Below are positions 34,630 to 41,989 of a DNA stretch of 53,170 nt, piece after piece. The notes beneath the pieces were generated by a model that was not told the DNA's origin, made no database searches, and saw only the letters and a list, made by a program, of their open reading frames with translations. Made by a program: the position numbers and the translations under genes. Numbering within the stretch: the stretch's first letter is position 1; every line of letters starts with the position of its first letter. This DNA comes from a virus. The stretch lies in IMG/VR virus record IMGVR_UViG_3300018429_000006, positions 1 to 53,170 of that record; one strand, given 5' to 3'.

Positions 34630-36495
34630 ATGGCAGAAATTTATGCTGAGATCGATGAGAAACATCCTCACAAAATCAAGATATCGGAGTTCGAGTGGAA
34701 GTACAAGGTTCTTCTGAACAATGTCCCTTCCTCGCATTTCAACTCCAAAGGTTCCTACTGGAACTATAGCCTTACATGGCAAACCTGTCTAGCCCTTCAG
34801 AACACCTTCAAGGAGAAACTGGAGGTAGGCCCGAATCTCAAAGCATGGATGATGGACCTTTACGGGAAGACCGTACTGCCAGCCTATAACATGCGCATGG
34901 AGATCACGCCTCAGGGCTGGGAAGAGATCATGCCCGACATTGGGCTGTATCCTCACCAGAAGGGTGACGTAGCGTTCCTGACTACGGTCAAGCGTGGTAT
35001 GCTGTTCAACGGCATGGGTAGTGGCAAGTCCATCTCATCCATGTCCGCTGTCCGGTTCCACGCTGCAAACGGTGCTGATGTGTTCCCGATGCTCATTGCC
35101 TGCCCGAACTCCACAAAGTTCTCGTGGGCCAAGGAGATCGAGAAGGCATGGCCGGGACTGAAGATCCACGTGATCGATGGTAACGCAACCCAACGGCGCA
35201 AGCTGCTGGAGGAGGAAGCGCATATCTATATTTTGAACTGGGAGAGCATTAGGTCACACTCCAAGCTCAAGGCTTATGGCCCTGTTGCTTTGAAGCGTTG
35301 CCCGGAATGTAAGGGACTTGATCATACCGTAAAGGTGACCTCCTGTGAGGCCCACGTGCGGGAACTGAACAACATCCAGTTCAAGACCGTGATCGGTGAC
35401 GAGATCCACCGCATCAAGGACCCAGCATCAAAAACCTCTCGGGCCTTCAAGGCCGCTACAGGTGACGCAGAATTCAGGATTGGACTGTCGGGTACCCCGA
35501 TTGCTTCTACCCCTGAGGATCTGTTCTCGCCGCTGAACTGGCTGTTCCCGGAGGCCTACCCTTCCAAGAAGGACTACATCGAGCGGTTCTGCCTCACAGC
35601 GGAATCCGGCTGGGGACCGAAGATCGTCATTGGTCTTCGTCCTGAGATGGAGCAGGAATTCTTCTCGGGCATTGATCCGTTCACGCGGCGCATGGCCAAG
35701 GAAGTGATCCTGCCGTTCCTGCCACCAATCGTGTACGAACGTCGCGACGTGGTGATGGGCATCAAGCAGGCCAAGGCCTACAAGCAGATGCAGGAGCAGA
35801 TGATTGCCGAAGTCTCTGACGGTGAAGTTGTCTTTACAACCTCTCCGCTGACCAAGGCTACCCGGATGCTCCAGTTCTCTTCCTCATACGCTGAGGTCGA
35901 GTACAGGGATGTCTACGACGCTGAACTGGATATGGTGGTCAACAAGCAGTACGTCCGCCTGTCTGACCCGTCGTGTACACTTGACGCGTTCATGGATGAC
36001 CTCTCCGACTACGGTGACGAATCATTGGTAGTCTTTGCAGTATCTTCCCAGCTTATCAACATGCTATCAGCACGTCTCGAAAAGCTAAAGATCCCGCACG
36101 GACTTATTACCGGTGATCAGGATGCCAAAGAGCGAGAAATGCATATGATGAATTTCCAAGCCGGGAAGACAAAATACATCCTGTGCACCATTGCTGCCGG
36201 TGGCACCGGTATTACCCTCACAAAGGGCAGTACAGCCGTCTTCCTTCAGCGTTCTTGGTCCATGATCGATAACCTTCAGGCTGAGGCGCGAGTACACCGT
36301 ATCGGTTCGGAGATCTATGACTTCATCCGAATCGTTGATTACGTCACCAAGGACACGTCTCAGGAGGTCGTAATCCAAGCCGTTGCCGAAAAATCTGACC
36401 AGCTAGAGAAGATTCTACGCGACAAGGTTCTCCTTGAGAAGTATCTAAGGGGAGAACTATCCGAAAAACCAGATAACCAGAAAGACGCCGCATGA
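34630..36495 (+). CDS. SNF2-family DNA helicase/translocase
   Basis: This 621-residue protein has all superfamily 2 motifs: Walker A NGMGSGKS (about 127-134), a DEIH box (257-260), motif III RIGLSGTPI, and in the second RecA domain LCTIAAGGTGITL and QAEARVHRIGS (about 555). The lineage resembles the SNF2-type helicases of actinophages. A Cys-containing insertion (RCPECKGLDHTVKVTSCEAH, about 222-241) before the DEIH box may bind zinc. The N-terminal 100 residues resemble a HARP-like small domain. It would remodel or unwind replication and recombination intermediates. The stop overlaps the thyX start (ATGA). Confidence 0.88.
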   Translation: MAEIYAEIDEKHPHKIKISEFEWKYKVLLNNVPSSHFNSKGSYWNYSLTWQTCLALQNTFKEKLEVGPNLKAWMMDLYGKTVLPAYNMRMEITPQGWEEIMPDIGLYPHQKGDVAFLTTVKRGMLFNGMGSGKSISSMSAVRFHAANGADVFPMLIACPNSTKFSWAKEIEKAWPGLKIHVIDGNATQRRKLLEEEAHIYILNWESIRSHSKLKAYGPVALKRCPECKGLDHTVKVTSCEAHVRELNNIQFKTVIGDEIHRIKDPASKTSRAFKAATGDAEFRIGLSGTPIASTPEDLFSPLNWLFPEAYPSKKDYIERFCLTAESGWGPKIVIGLRPEMEQEFFSGIDPFTRRMAKEVILPFLPPIVYERRDVVMGIKQAKAYKQMQEQMIAEVSDGEVVFTTSPLTKATRMLQFSSSYAEVEYRDVYDAELDMVVNKQYVRLSDPSCTLDAFMDDLSDYGDESLVVFAVSSQLINMLSARLEKLKIPHGLITGDQDAKEREMHMMNFQAGKTKYILCTIAAGGTGITLTKGSTAVFLQRSWSMIDNLQAEARVHRIGSEIYDFIRIVDYVTKDTSQEVVIQAVAEKSDQLEKILRDKVLLEKYLRGELSEKPDNQKDAA

Positions 36496-37253
36496 CTGAA
36501 CAGCCCGTAGATATTGACAAGATGGAACTCACTCCCGTAGAGTTCCGCAGTGACGTGAAGGCCGTCCTCATGGATTCCATGGGCGGGGAAGGCTCTATCG
36601 TCCGCAGAGCGCGTGTAAGTACTGAAGGGGCCGGAAGTGTCAAGATCCCTCAGGCAGTCCTTGAGGGGTCCGATCTGGGCCTCCTGAAGTGGCTCTACCG
36701 GAACCAGCACGGCACGCCGTTTGAAGGTCCGGAGTTTGAGTGGTACTTTGAAGTACCGATCTTTGTCTCCCGCCAGATCGTCAAGCATCGCCTCTCGTCC
36801 ATCAATGAGGAATCAGGCCGGTATCGTGAGATGAAGGGTGTATTTTACGTTGTCCCTGAAGAGGGCCGTAGCATCGTTCAGGTCGGCAAGACTGGAGACT
36901 ACGAGTTCGAAGAAGGCCGTCCAGACCAGCTTGAAGCCCTCCGTGGTGTGCAGATGGGGATGGCTGAGGCTGCTTGGATCAACTACCAGAAGCTGATTGC
37001 CTACGGTATTTCCAAGGAGGTTGCTCGAATGCACCTTCCTGTCAGCCTTTACTCGTCCATGTACTTCAAGGTGAACCTTCGTTCGCTGCTCAACTTCTGC
37101 TCACTCCGCAAGGATTGGGGAGACACAGCCGTACACGCTTCAAAGGCACAGCACGAGATCGCACTCCTGACGGATCAGATCGCTGAAGTACTCAAAGAAA
37201 AGGTCCCTAACGTATGGAATCTCTTCGTGGAAAGCGGCTATCAGGCCGTTTGA
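36492..37253 (+). CDS. thyX: Flavin-dependent thymidylate synthase ThyX
   Basis: This 253-residue enzyme methylates dUMP to dTMP using FAD and methylenetetrahydrofolate. The ThyX signature is KHRLSSINEESGRY (from residue 98; Lys replaces the usual first Arg of the RHR motif). C-terminal elements SLYSSMYFKVNLRSLLNFCSLR and QHEIALLTDQIAEVL also fit the family. It overlaps the helicase gene by ATGA. It belongs to the same dNTP supply programme as the nrd genes downstream. Confidence 0.93.
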   Translation: MTEQPVDIDKMELTPVEFRSDVKAVLMDSMGGEGSIVRRARVSTEGAGSVKIPQAVLEGSDLGLLKWLYRNQHGTPFEGPEFEWYFEVPIFVSRQIVKHRLSSINEESGRYREMKGVFYVVPEEGRSIVQVGKTGDYEFEEGRPDQLEALRGVQMGMAEAAWINYQKLIAYGISKEVARMHLPVSLYSSMYFKVNLRSLLNFCSLRKDWGDTAVHASKAQHEIALLTDQIAEVLKEKVPNVWNLFVESGYQAV

Positions 37254-37278
37254 CATATAAACAAAGTTAGGCTAAAAT
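37250..37278 (+). promoter_or_regulatory. Promoter TTGACA-17-TAAAAT overlapping the next start codon
   Basis: A perfect -35 (37250-37255) and a TAAAAT -10 (37273-37278) have optimal spacing. The -10 box overlaps the ATG at 37277, so transcripts would begin near 37285, inside the ORF. Confidence 0.6.
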
Positions 37279-38254
37279 GGAGTATAACACAGAGCCTTTC
37301 TTGGGGAGAAATCCGGAGTCGGTGTCAATCACCAACTCCGAGATTCAGACCTTCAAGGATTGCAGGCGCAAGTGGTGGCTAGGTAACTATCGTGCCTTGA
37401 AGCCGAAAAAGAAGACGGTCATGGGACCTTTGTCCCTTGGTAACCGTGTTCACAACTCCCTTGAACTGTACTACACTACTGGTGAGAATCCTGTGGACGC
37501 TTACGAGCGGTTCAACAGGGCTGACAACCAACTCTTCCTTGCCTCTCCGGATGCTTCATTTCCGGAGAACGTGAAGAAGTACAACAGTGAAGCAGAACTG
37601 GGACGTATCATGCTTGAGGGCTATATGGACTGGATGAGGGATGAGAATCCCGATGCTGATATTGAGGTTATCGGCGCAGAGCAGAAGCTTTCCTACCGGC
37701 TTACCGACTTCGACCCGCGTGTTGAGATCATGGGTAAGACGGACCTCAAGGTGAAGAGGCGTTCCAACGGTAAGCACGCGTTGCTTGACCATAAGACGGC
37801 TCAATCCTTCAGCATGTATTACGAAACCTCTCACATGTCTGAGCAGCTTATGCTCTACGTCATGCTTGAGAAGCTGGACACCGTGAATGGTGATCCAAAG
37901 GTTGACGGCGGAATTTACAGCCTTATCAAAAAGGTCAAACGTTCCGGCACAGCCAAGCCCCCGTTCTATGAACGACTCGACGTGCGCTTCAACGACAAGC
38001 AGCTACAGTCATTCTGGATTAGGACTTTGGGTACTGTTCGTGATATAATGGAGGTACGAGATCAGCTAGACGCTGGCGGTGACCACAGGTTTATCGCTTA
38101 TCCTAGCCCCACACGAGACTGCACTTGGAAGTGTGACTTCTTCAAGGTCTGCACAATGTTCGATGATGGCTCGTCTGCGGAAGCTATGCTGGAAGATTTC
38201 TATGAGCCAGTAGATCCCAATGCTCGATATGAAGATACAAATGATACACCATAA
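37277..38254 (+). CDS. Cas4/RecB-like PD-(D/E)XK exonuclease
   Basis: This 325-residue protein has the SITNSEIQTFKDCRRKWW N-terminus (C29), a nuclease core with GKTDLKV (about 153-159) and ALLDHKT (D171, K173), a QLMLYVML helix and a C-terminal CTWKCDFFKVC cluster (about 281-291). The four Cys fit the iron-sulphur site of Cas4/AddB-type nucleases. It probably resects DNA ends for the Sak4-like recombinase that follows. Because a good promoter overlaps ATG 37277, the functional start on that transcript may be GTG 37322 (310 residues), which keeps the whole conserved region. Confidence 0.82.
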   Translation: MEYNTEPFLGRNPESVSITNSEIQTFKDCRRKWWLGNYRALKPKKKTVMGPLSLGNRVHNSLELYYTTGENPVDAYERFNRADNQLFLASPDASFPENVKKYNSEAELGRIMLEGYMDWMRDENPDADIEVIGAEQKLSYRLTDFDPRVEIMGKTDLKVKRRSNGKHALLDHKTAQSFSMYYETSHMSEQLMLYVMLEKLDTVNGDPKVDGGIYSLIKKVKRSGTAKPPFYERLDVRFNDKQLQSFWIRTLGTVRDIMEVRDQLDAGGDHRFIAYPSPTRDCTWKCDFFKVCTMFDDGSSAEAMLEDFYEPVDPNARYEDTNDTP

Positions 38255-38268
38255 GAAAGCGGTACTAA

Positions 38269-39075
38269 ATGTCCGATAGAGCACTAAGTATTCTTGTGCA
38301 TGGACTGGCTGGAGCAGGTAAAACTACCTTCGGAGCCACTGGCCCAAAGCCTATTCTCATCCTTGACGTTGAGAAGGCTGCACGATTCATCAAGGGCCGT
38401 AAGGTCAAGTGGAATCCACTCGCTGATGCCCCTCCCGTTGCTGACGGTAGTTGGGATATTTGCACGGTCTCCGTTGACTCTTTCGACAAGGCCCTGAAAG
38501 CCTATGAGTATCTGAAGAGCGGTCGTCACCCGTTCAAGACTGTTGTCGTTGACTCCATCTCTGAACTACAGTCTAAGGCTGTAGAGAAGATCAAGGGTCG
38601 CCAGCAGCTTCAGACTCAGGACTGGGGAAAGCTTCTTTCCGCAATGTCGTTCTTCTGTCGAGATCTTCGTGACCTCACGGATGACGAGAACATTATTGAG
38701 GCAGTCATCATCACCGCCATGTCTCGCGACTACGACGGTATTATCAAGCCCTATCTTCAGGGCCAGATTGCCTCTCAGGTTCCGTACTGGATGGACATCA
38801 CAGGTTACCTGTATGTCACTCAGGCTCCGGACCCTGCAACGGGGGAAATCAAGGATACCCGCAACCTTCTGATCGGTAATCACCCTAACTACGAGGCTAA
38901 GTCTCGTGTTCCGGGTCTGCCAACAGTGATTGGTGATCCTGATGTCTCCCGAATGCTGAACGAAATCTTCGGTGAAGACGTAGCCCAGCAGAGTTTCGCG
39001 GACCCGACTCATGTTGCTCCAGTTGAGCAGCCTGTTCCGGTGGCCTCGGGGATGCCTGAAAAACCAAGCATCTAG
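38269..39075 (+). CDS. Sak4-like RecA-type ATPase (single-strand annealing recombinase)
   Basis: This 268-residue protein has Walker A HGLAGAGKTT (11-20), Walker B TVVVDS (D95) and a conserved IITAMSRDYDG strand, as in the Sak4/AAA_24 group of phage recombinases. The C-terminal tail (about 245-268) is Pro/Val-rich and probably binds a partner. Its neighbours, a Cas4-like nuclease upstream and a probable single-strand binding protein downstream, make up the classic phage recombination set. The ATG follows the previous stop by 14 nt. Confidence 0.82.
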   Translation: MSDRALSILVHGLAGAGKTTFGATGPKPILILDVEKAARFIKGRKVKWNPLADAPPVADGSWDICTVSVDSFDKALKAYEYLKSGRHPFKTVVVDSISELQSKAVEKIKGRQQLQTQDWGKLLSAMSFFCRDLRDLTDDENIIEAVIITAMSRDYDGIIKPYLQGQIASQVPYWMDITGYLYVTQAPDPATGEIKDTRNLLIGNHPNYEAKSRVPGLPTVIGDPDVSRMLNEIFGEDVAQQSFADPTHVAPVEQPVPVASGMPEKPSI

Positions 39076-39139
39076 TAGTAATAATCAACAACCTAGCACA
39101 ACAAAACACTAACAACAAGAACTGAACTAAGGAATAACA

Positions 39140-39775
39140 ATGCCCGCAATGGACTGGACAACTCTCAGGAACAAAGCTGAAGAAGGCGCAAAGGAATTTG
39201 CTCTTCTCGGTGAAGGTATGTACACCTTCGTCATCAAGGACGCGGCCAAGGTCGGCCAGACAAACAAGGAGAACCCCAAGTTCTCCATCAACCCTTCGGT
39301 CGAATCCGGTGAGCGTGCGAACGCCCGAGTCTGGCACGACTTCTCTGTAAGCGACAGCGCTTACGCAATGAAGACCTACTTCTTCGGTGAACTGGCCGCT
39401 CTCGGCCTTGGTAACGATTTCTTCGACACCAACCCGACTGAACAGCAGATCGCACAGGCTCTTCAGGGTCGCCGCTTTGTTGCTGAGATCTTCCACGAGA
39501 CCGGCAACGACAATGTGGTACGCGCTAAGATCAAGAGCGGGTCCATCCAGCCTGCTGTTGGTGCAGCACCCGCAGCCGGTGTTCCCGGTGGCCTGCCTGC
39601 TGCCCCTGTAGCGGCCTCTCACAGCCTCCCGGCTCCGGTTGCTCAGACTGCCCCTGTTGTAGCCTCACAGGCCCCTTCAGGCGCTCCTGAGAACCCTTGG
39701 GGTCCGGTAGCTACTGCCACACCGGCACCGGCTCCCGCAGCCAACTCGGTTCCGCTGCCGCCGTCCTTCGGCTAA
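39140..39775 (+). CDS. Probable single-strand DNA-binding protein (Sak4 partner)
   Basis: This 211-residue protein has an N-terminal domain (about 1-135) with KAEEGAKEFALLGEGMYTFVIKDA and QGRRFVAEIFHETGNDNVVRAKI, which resembles phage OB-type proteins encoded beside Sak4. The C-terminal 75 residues are a low-complexity Ala/Pro/Val tail ending PLPPSFG, in place of the acidic tail of bacterial SSB. It would coat single-stranded DNA and load the recombinase. AAGGAA precedes the ATG after a 64-nt A-rich leader. A terminator follows. Confidence 0.65.
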   Translation: MPAMDWTTLRNKAEEGAKEFALLGEGMYTFVIKDAAKVGQTNKENPKFSINPSVESGERANARVWHDFSVSDSAYAMKTYFFGELAALGLGNDFFDTNPTEQQIAQALQGRRFVAEIFHETGNDNVVRAKIKSGSIQPAVGAAPAAGVPGGLPAAPVAASHSLPAPVAQTAPVVASQAPSGAPENPWGPVATATPAPAPAANSVPLPPSFG

Positions 39776-39787
39776 GCATTACCACCT

Positions 39788-39830
39788 AAAGTGCGGCCCT
39801 GTGACTTCGGTTGCAGGGCCGTACTTTTCC
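39788..39830 (+). terminator. Rho-independent terminator after the recombination genes
   Basis: A long stem (AAAGTGCGGCCCTG at 39788-39801 with CAGGGCCGTACTTT at 39814-39827, one mismatch) has a TTCG-containing loop and runs into TTTT. Confidence 0.8.
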
Positions 39831-39839
39831 CTATACACT
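39811..39839 (+). promoter_or_regulatory. Promoter candidate (TTGCAG-17-TACACT) in the terminator arm
   Basis: TTGCAG (39811-39816) lies in the 3' arm of the terminator and TACACT (39834-39839) follows at 17 nt. It would start a short-leader transcript for the mazG-like gene. Confidence 0.5.
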
Positions 39840-39853
39840 AGAAAGAAGACGCA

Positions 39854-40276
39854 ATGACTGAGAACAACGTATTTGACAGCTTCCGCTACCTAACTGAGCA
39901 TTGCGGATCTGCATCTGCATCCAAGGGATGGCATGATGGCCGTCCAGAAGATCCGGCCATGCTGGGGCACTGGCAGGGTAACAAGCTCATGCTGATGGTG
40001 TCAGAGCTTGTAGAAGCCCATGACGAGCTTCGCAATGGCCGCGCAGCCAGCGAAACCTACTACCCGACGTCGATCATCGACAGTGATGGAGAGCCGTCGC
40101 ACACTAAGGCAGGGGCACTCCACAAGCCTGAAGGCGTTCCGTCTGAACTGGCCGACACCGTGATCCGCATCTTTGACTTCTGCTACACTGAGAAGATTGA
40201 CCTCGGCGCAATCATTGAAGAGAAGCTTGCCTACAACGTGACCCGCGAAATGATGCACGGTGGAAAGAAGTTCTAG
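39854..40276 (+). CDS. MazG-like nucleotide pyrophosphohydrolase
   Basis: This 140-residue all-helical protein has metal-binding acidic residues in the MazG/dUTPase-like arrangement: SELVEAHDE (E51, E54, with D57/E58) and SELADTVIRIFD (E98, D101), then the closing MMHGGKKF seen in many phage MazG-like proteins. It would hydrolyse (d)NTPs to monophosphates, adjusting pools or ppGpp-like signals. An AAAGAAG site precedes its ATG. The next gene starts at the base after its stop. Confidence 0.75.
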   Translation: MTENNVFDSFRYLTEHCGSASASKGWHDGRPEDPAMLGHWQGNKLMLMVSELVEAHDELRNGRAASETYYPTSIIDSDGEPSHTKAGALHKPEGVPSELADTVIRIFDFCYTEKIDLGAIIEEKLAYNVTREMMHGGKKF

Positions 40277-40747
40277 ATGCTCACCTTCACTGAAGAGCAT
40301 GACAATCTCCGATCCCGGATGATCTCGCTAGGCTATGGCGGCTACCGTGGGGACGACAAGAAAGTGGTGGACGCCCTCATTGCCGTCCACCTGACCCTAG
40401 AGAGCTACAAGCTCTCACCGAACGCCCAGAACGTCGTTCTGGATCTGCTGAGTAAGAACGGACGAGCATCCTTGGACAACACACCAGACTGGGACGAAGA
40501 TTCGTGGATTGATTTTGACTACGGAAACGTCAAGCAGGGCGAGTTCGTCCGGGTCAAGCCAGACGCTTACGACTCCGAATCCGGGGCAAAGCACAACGGT
40601 TTGGTGGGCGTTTTGCAGTTCATGAAGAACCGCGTCTGCACCGTAGACTACATCGGATTGGCCACCGGAAACAGCCTCAAGCACCCGATGGAGAAACTGC
40701 AATCTCTCAAAGGCGCGTATAATAGAAGACCATCTCAAAACACGTAG
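40277..40747 (+). CDS. Hypothetical protein upstream of nrdH
   Basis: This 156-residue protein starts immediately after the mazG-like stop and is probably translationally coupled. The N-terminal part is helical (EEHDNLRSRMISLGYGGYRGDDKKV...). The middle has an acidic Trp-rich stretch (DNTPDWDEDSWIDFDYGN), then a beta region that reads like a small barrel (EFVRVKPDAYDSESG...LVGVLQFMKNRVCTVDYIG). I know no family. A TATAAT within its last codons probably belongs to the nrd operon. Confidence 0.65.
   Translation: MLTFTEEHDNLRSRMISLGYGGYRGDDKKVVDALIAVHLTLESYKLSPNAQNVVLDLLSKNGRASLDNTPDWDEDSWIDFDYGNVKQGEFVRVKPDAYDSESGAKHNGLVGVLQFMKNRVCTVDYIGLATGNSLKHPMEKLQSLKGAYNRRPSQNT
40718..40723 (+). promoter_or_regulatory. 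-10 box (TATAAT) candidate for the nrd operon
   Basis: GCGTATAATAGAAG lies inside the end of the upstream gene, 36 nt before the nrdH ATG. The -35 region is poor. Confidence 0.4.
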
Positions 40748-40759
40748 GAGTACCCCTAA

Positions 40760-41008
40760 ATGGTGACAGTTTACACCAAACCCAGTTGCGTCCAGTGCAC
40801 CGCAACTTACCGCGCACTTGACAAGGCCGGAATCGCATACCACAGCGTTGACATCACAAAAGATACAGAAGCATTTGACCGCCTGAAGGCGCTTGGACAC
40901 CAGTCCGCACCTGTGGTAGAGTCTCCCGTTGGAGATTGGGCAGGCTTCCAGCCCGACAGGATCACCGAACTCAAGTCCCACTTCGAAACCTCAAACGCCC
41001 TAGGATAA
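40760..41008 (+). CDS. nrdH: NrdH glutaredoxin-like redoxin
   Basis: This 82-residue thioredoxin-fold protein has the redox motif CVQC (C10, C13) after VTVYTKPS and the family segment QSAPVVE. It supplies electrons to the class Ib ribonucleotide reductase encoded downstream. AGGAG lies before the ATG. Gene order nrdH-nrdI-nrdE-nrdF is the standard class Ib order. Confidence 0.92.
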   Translation: MVTVYTKPSCVQCTATYRALDKAGIAYHSVDITKDTEAFDRLKALGHQSAPVVESPVGDWAGFQPDRITELKSHFETSNALG

Positions 41009-41010
41009 CC

Positions 41011-41415
41011 ATGATCGTGTTCTTCTCCAGTACGAGCGAGAACACGGCTAGGTTCATAGAAAAACTCGACCTACCTGCTTTGAGACTCCCCCTGAAGACC
41101 GCCGATGCTGGACTTGTCCGCATTGATCAGGACTTCGTTCTAATCACTCCCACCTACGGGAGCGCTAGATCCGGGTTTGTCCCAAAGCAGGTAGTCGCGT
41201 TTTTGAATCAGGAGCAAAATAGGGTAAGATGTAAAGGAGTAATCGGAGCAGGGAATCTCAACTTCCTTGGAGATTACTGCCGTGCCGCAGATATCATCTC
41301 GGCCAAGCTACAAGTACCTCTACTCTACCGCTTTGAACTAGCCGGTACCCCAGAAGACATAACTAAGACACAAGAAGGATTGGACATATTTTGGAAGGGC
41401 CTACAGGATACATAG
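41011..41415 (+). CDS. nrdI: NrdI flavodoxin-like protein
   Basis: The ATG at 41011 (AGGA site, 2 nt after the nrdH stop) gives 134 residues. The flavodoxin-like pattern is clear: IVFFSSTSENTARFIEKL for FMN phosphate binding, LITPTYGS, and GVIGAGNLNFLGDYCRAAD. NrdI helps form the manganese-tyrosyl radical cofactor of NrdF. Its end overlaps the N-terminal part of a homing endonuclease gene that separates it from nrdE. Confidence 0.92.
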   Translation: MIVFFSSTSENTARFIEKLDLPALRLPLKTADAGLVRIDQDFVLITPTYGSARSGFVPKQVVAFLNQEQNRVRCKGVIGAGNLNFLGDYCRAADIISAKLQVPLLYRFELAGTPEDITKTQEGLDIFWKGLQDT

Positions 41416-41705
41416 AAGGTAGATACTTCATATGGTCCTCCACCAATGCTTGCATCAACTGTAAAAAAGAGATGTACAAGCCGGGAAACCGGGTAGAAGG
41501 TAAGGTCAGGTATCACGCAAAAGGCCTATGCAGTGGGTGTTACATCAGGAAGCGTCTCGGAACCTCCCCTAGAAGGTATATACACTTCGATGAACACGGT
41601 CAAACTTGCAGTAAGTGTGCTATCTACCAGCCATTTACGTCCTTTACACTGAAGGATAGTCGAACCTTAGTGGGTACTATTCTTGGTGTAGGACATGCCA
41701 AGTAA
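41391..41705 (+). CDS. N-terminal zinc-finger part of a frameshifted endonuclease VII-type HNH protein
   Basis: The ORF starts at TTG 41391 inside nrdI (GAAGGA 11 nt upstream) and runs 104 residues. It holds two Cys-pair units (CINC...CSGC near residues 21-50 and CSKC near 72), the N-terminal part of endonuclease VII-like homing nucleases. After TLKDSRT the frame goes astray. The expected continuation (SGYYSWCRTC) is encoded in the -1 frame from 41660 and runs straight into the HNH ORF at 41705. A one-base loss near 41657-41668 has split one gene, or the shift is programmed or a sequence error. Confidence 0.65.
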   Translation: MEGPTGYIEGRYFIWSSTNACINCKKEMYKPGNRVEGKVRYHAKGLCSGCYIRKRLGTSPRRYIHFDEHGQTCSKCAIYQPFTSFTLKDSRTLVGTILGVGHAK

Positions 41706-41989
41706 TGTATAAGTTCAGTATCTCTAAAGTTGAGTACGATAAGCTGTTAGAGGATCAGGGTGGGGTTTGTGCCATCTGCCGGTCTCCTTCATCGGAGGAC
41801 GGTAAGGCCCTGTCGGTTGATCATGACCACTCCTGCTGCCCGTCAGGTAAATCATGCGGAACGTGCATCAGAGGTCTTCTCTGCTCATCCTGTAATAAAG
41901 GGATAGGATTTCTTGGGGATGACTCCGAGAGAGTATTTTTAGCATATAATTATTTGAAAGAGAGAAACATTGTCGTCAAAAGTAAGTAA
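41705..41989 (+). CDS. HNH endonuclease VII domain (C-terminal part of the split gene)
   Basis: This 94-residue ORF carries the catalytic part of an endonuclease VII-type homing nuclease: [27 protein letters not shown], and [19 protein letters not shown], with the zinc Cys pairs and the HNH His residues intact. Its ATG overlaps the upstream stop (TAATG), so it could be translated alone, but the frame is open upstream to 41660 and encodes the missing linker. Insertion between nrdI and nrdE is a typical site for phage homing endonucleases. The nrdE start lies inside its 3' end. Confidence 0.75.
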   Translation: MYKFSISKVEYDKLLEDQGGVCAICRSPSSEDGKALSVDHDHSCCPSGKSCGTCIRGLLCSSCNKGIGFLGDDSERVFLAYNYLKERNIVVKSK

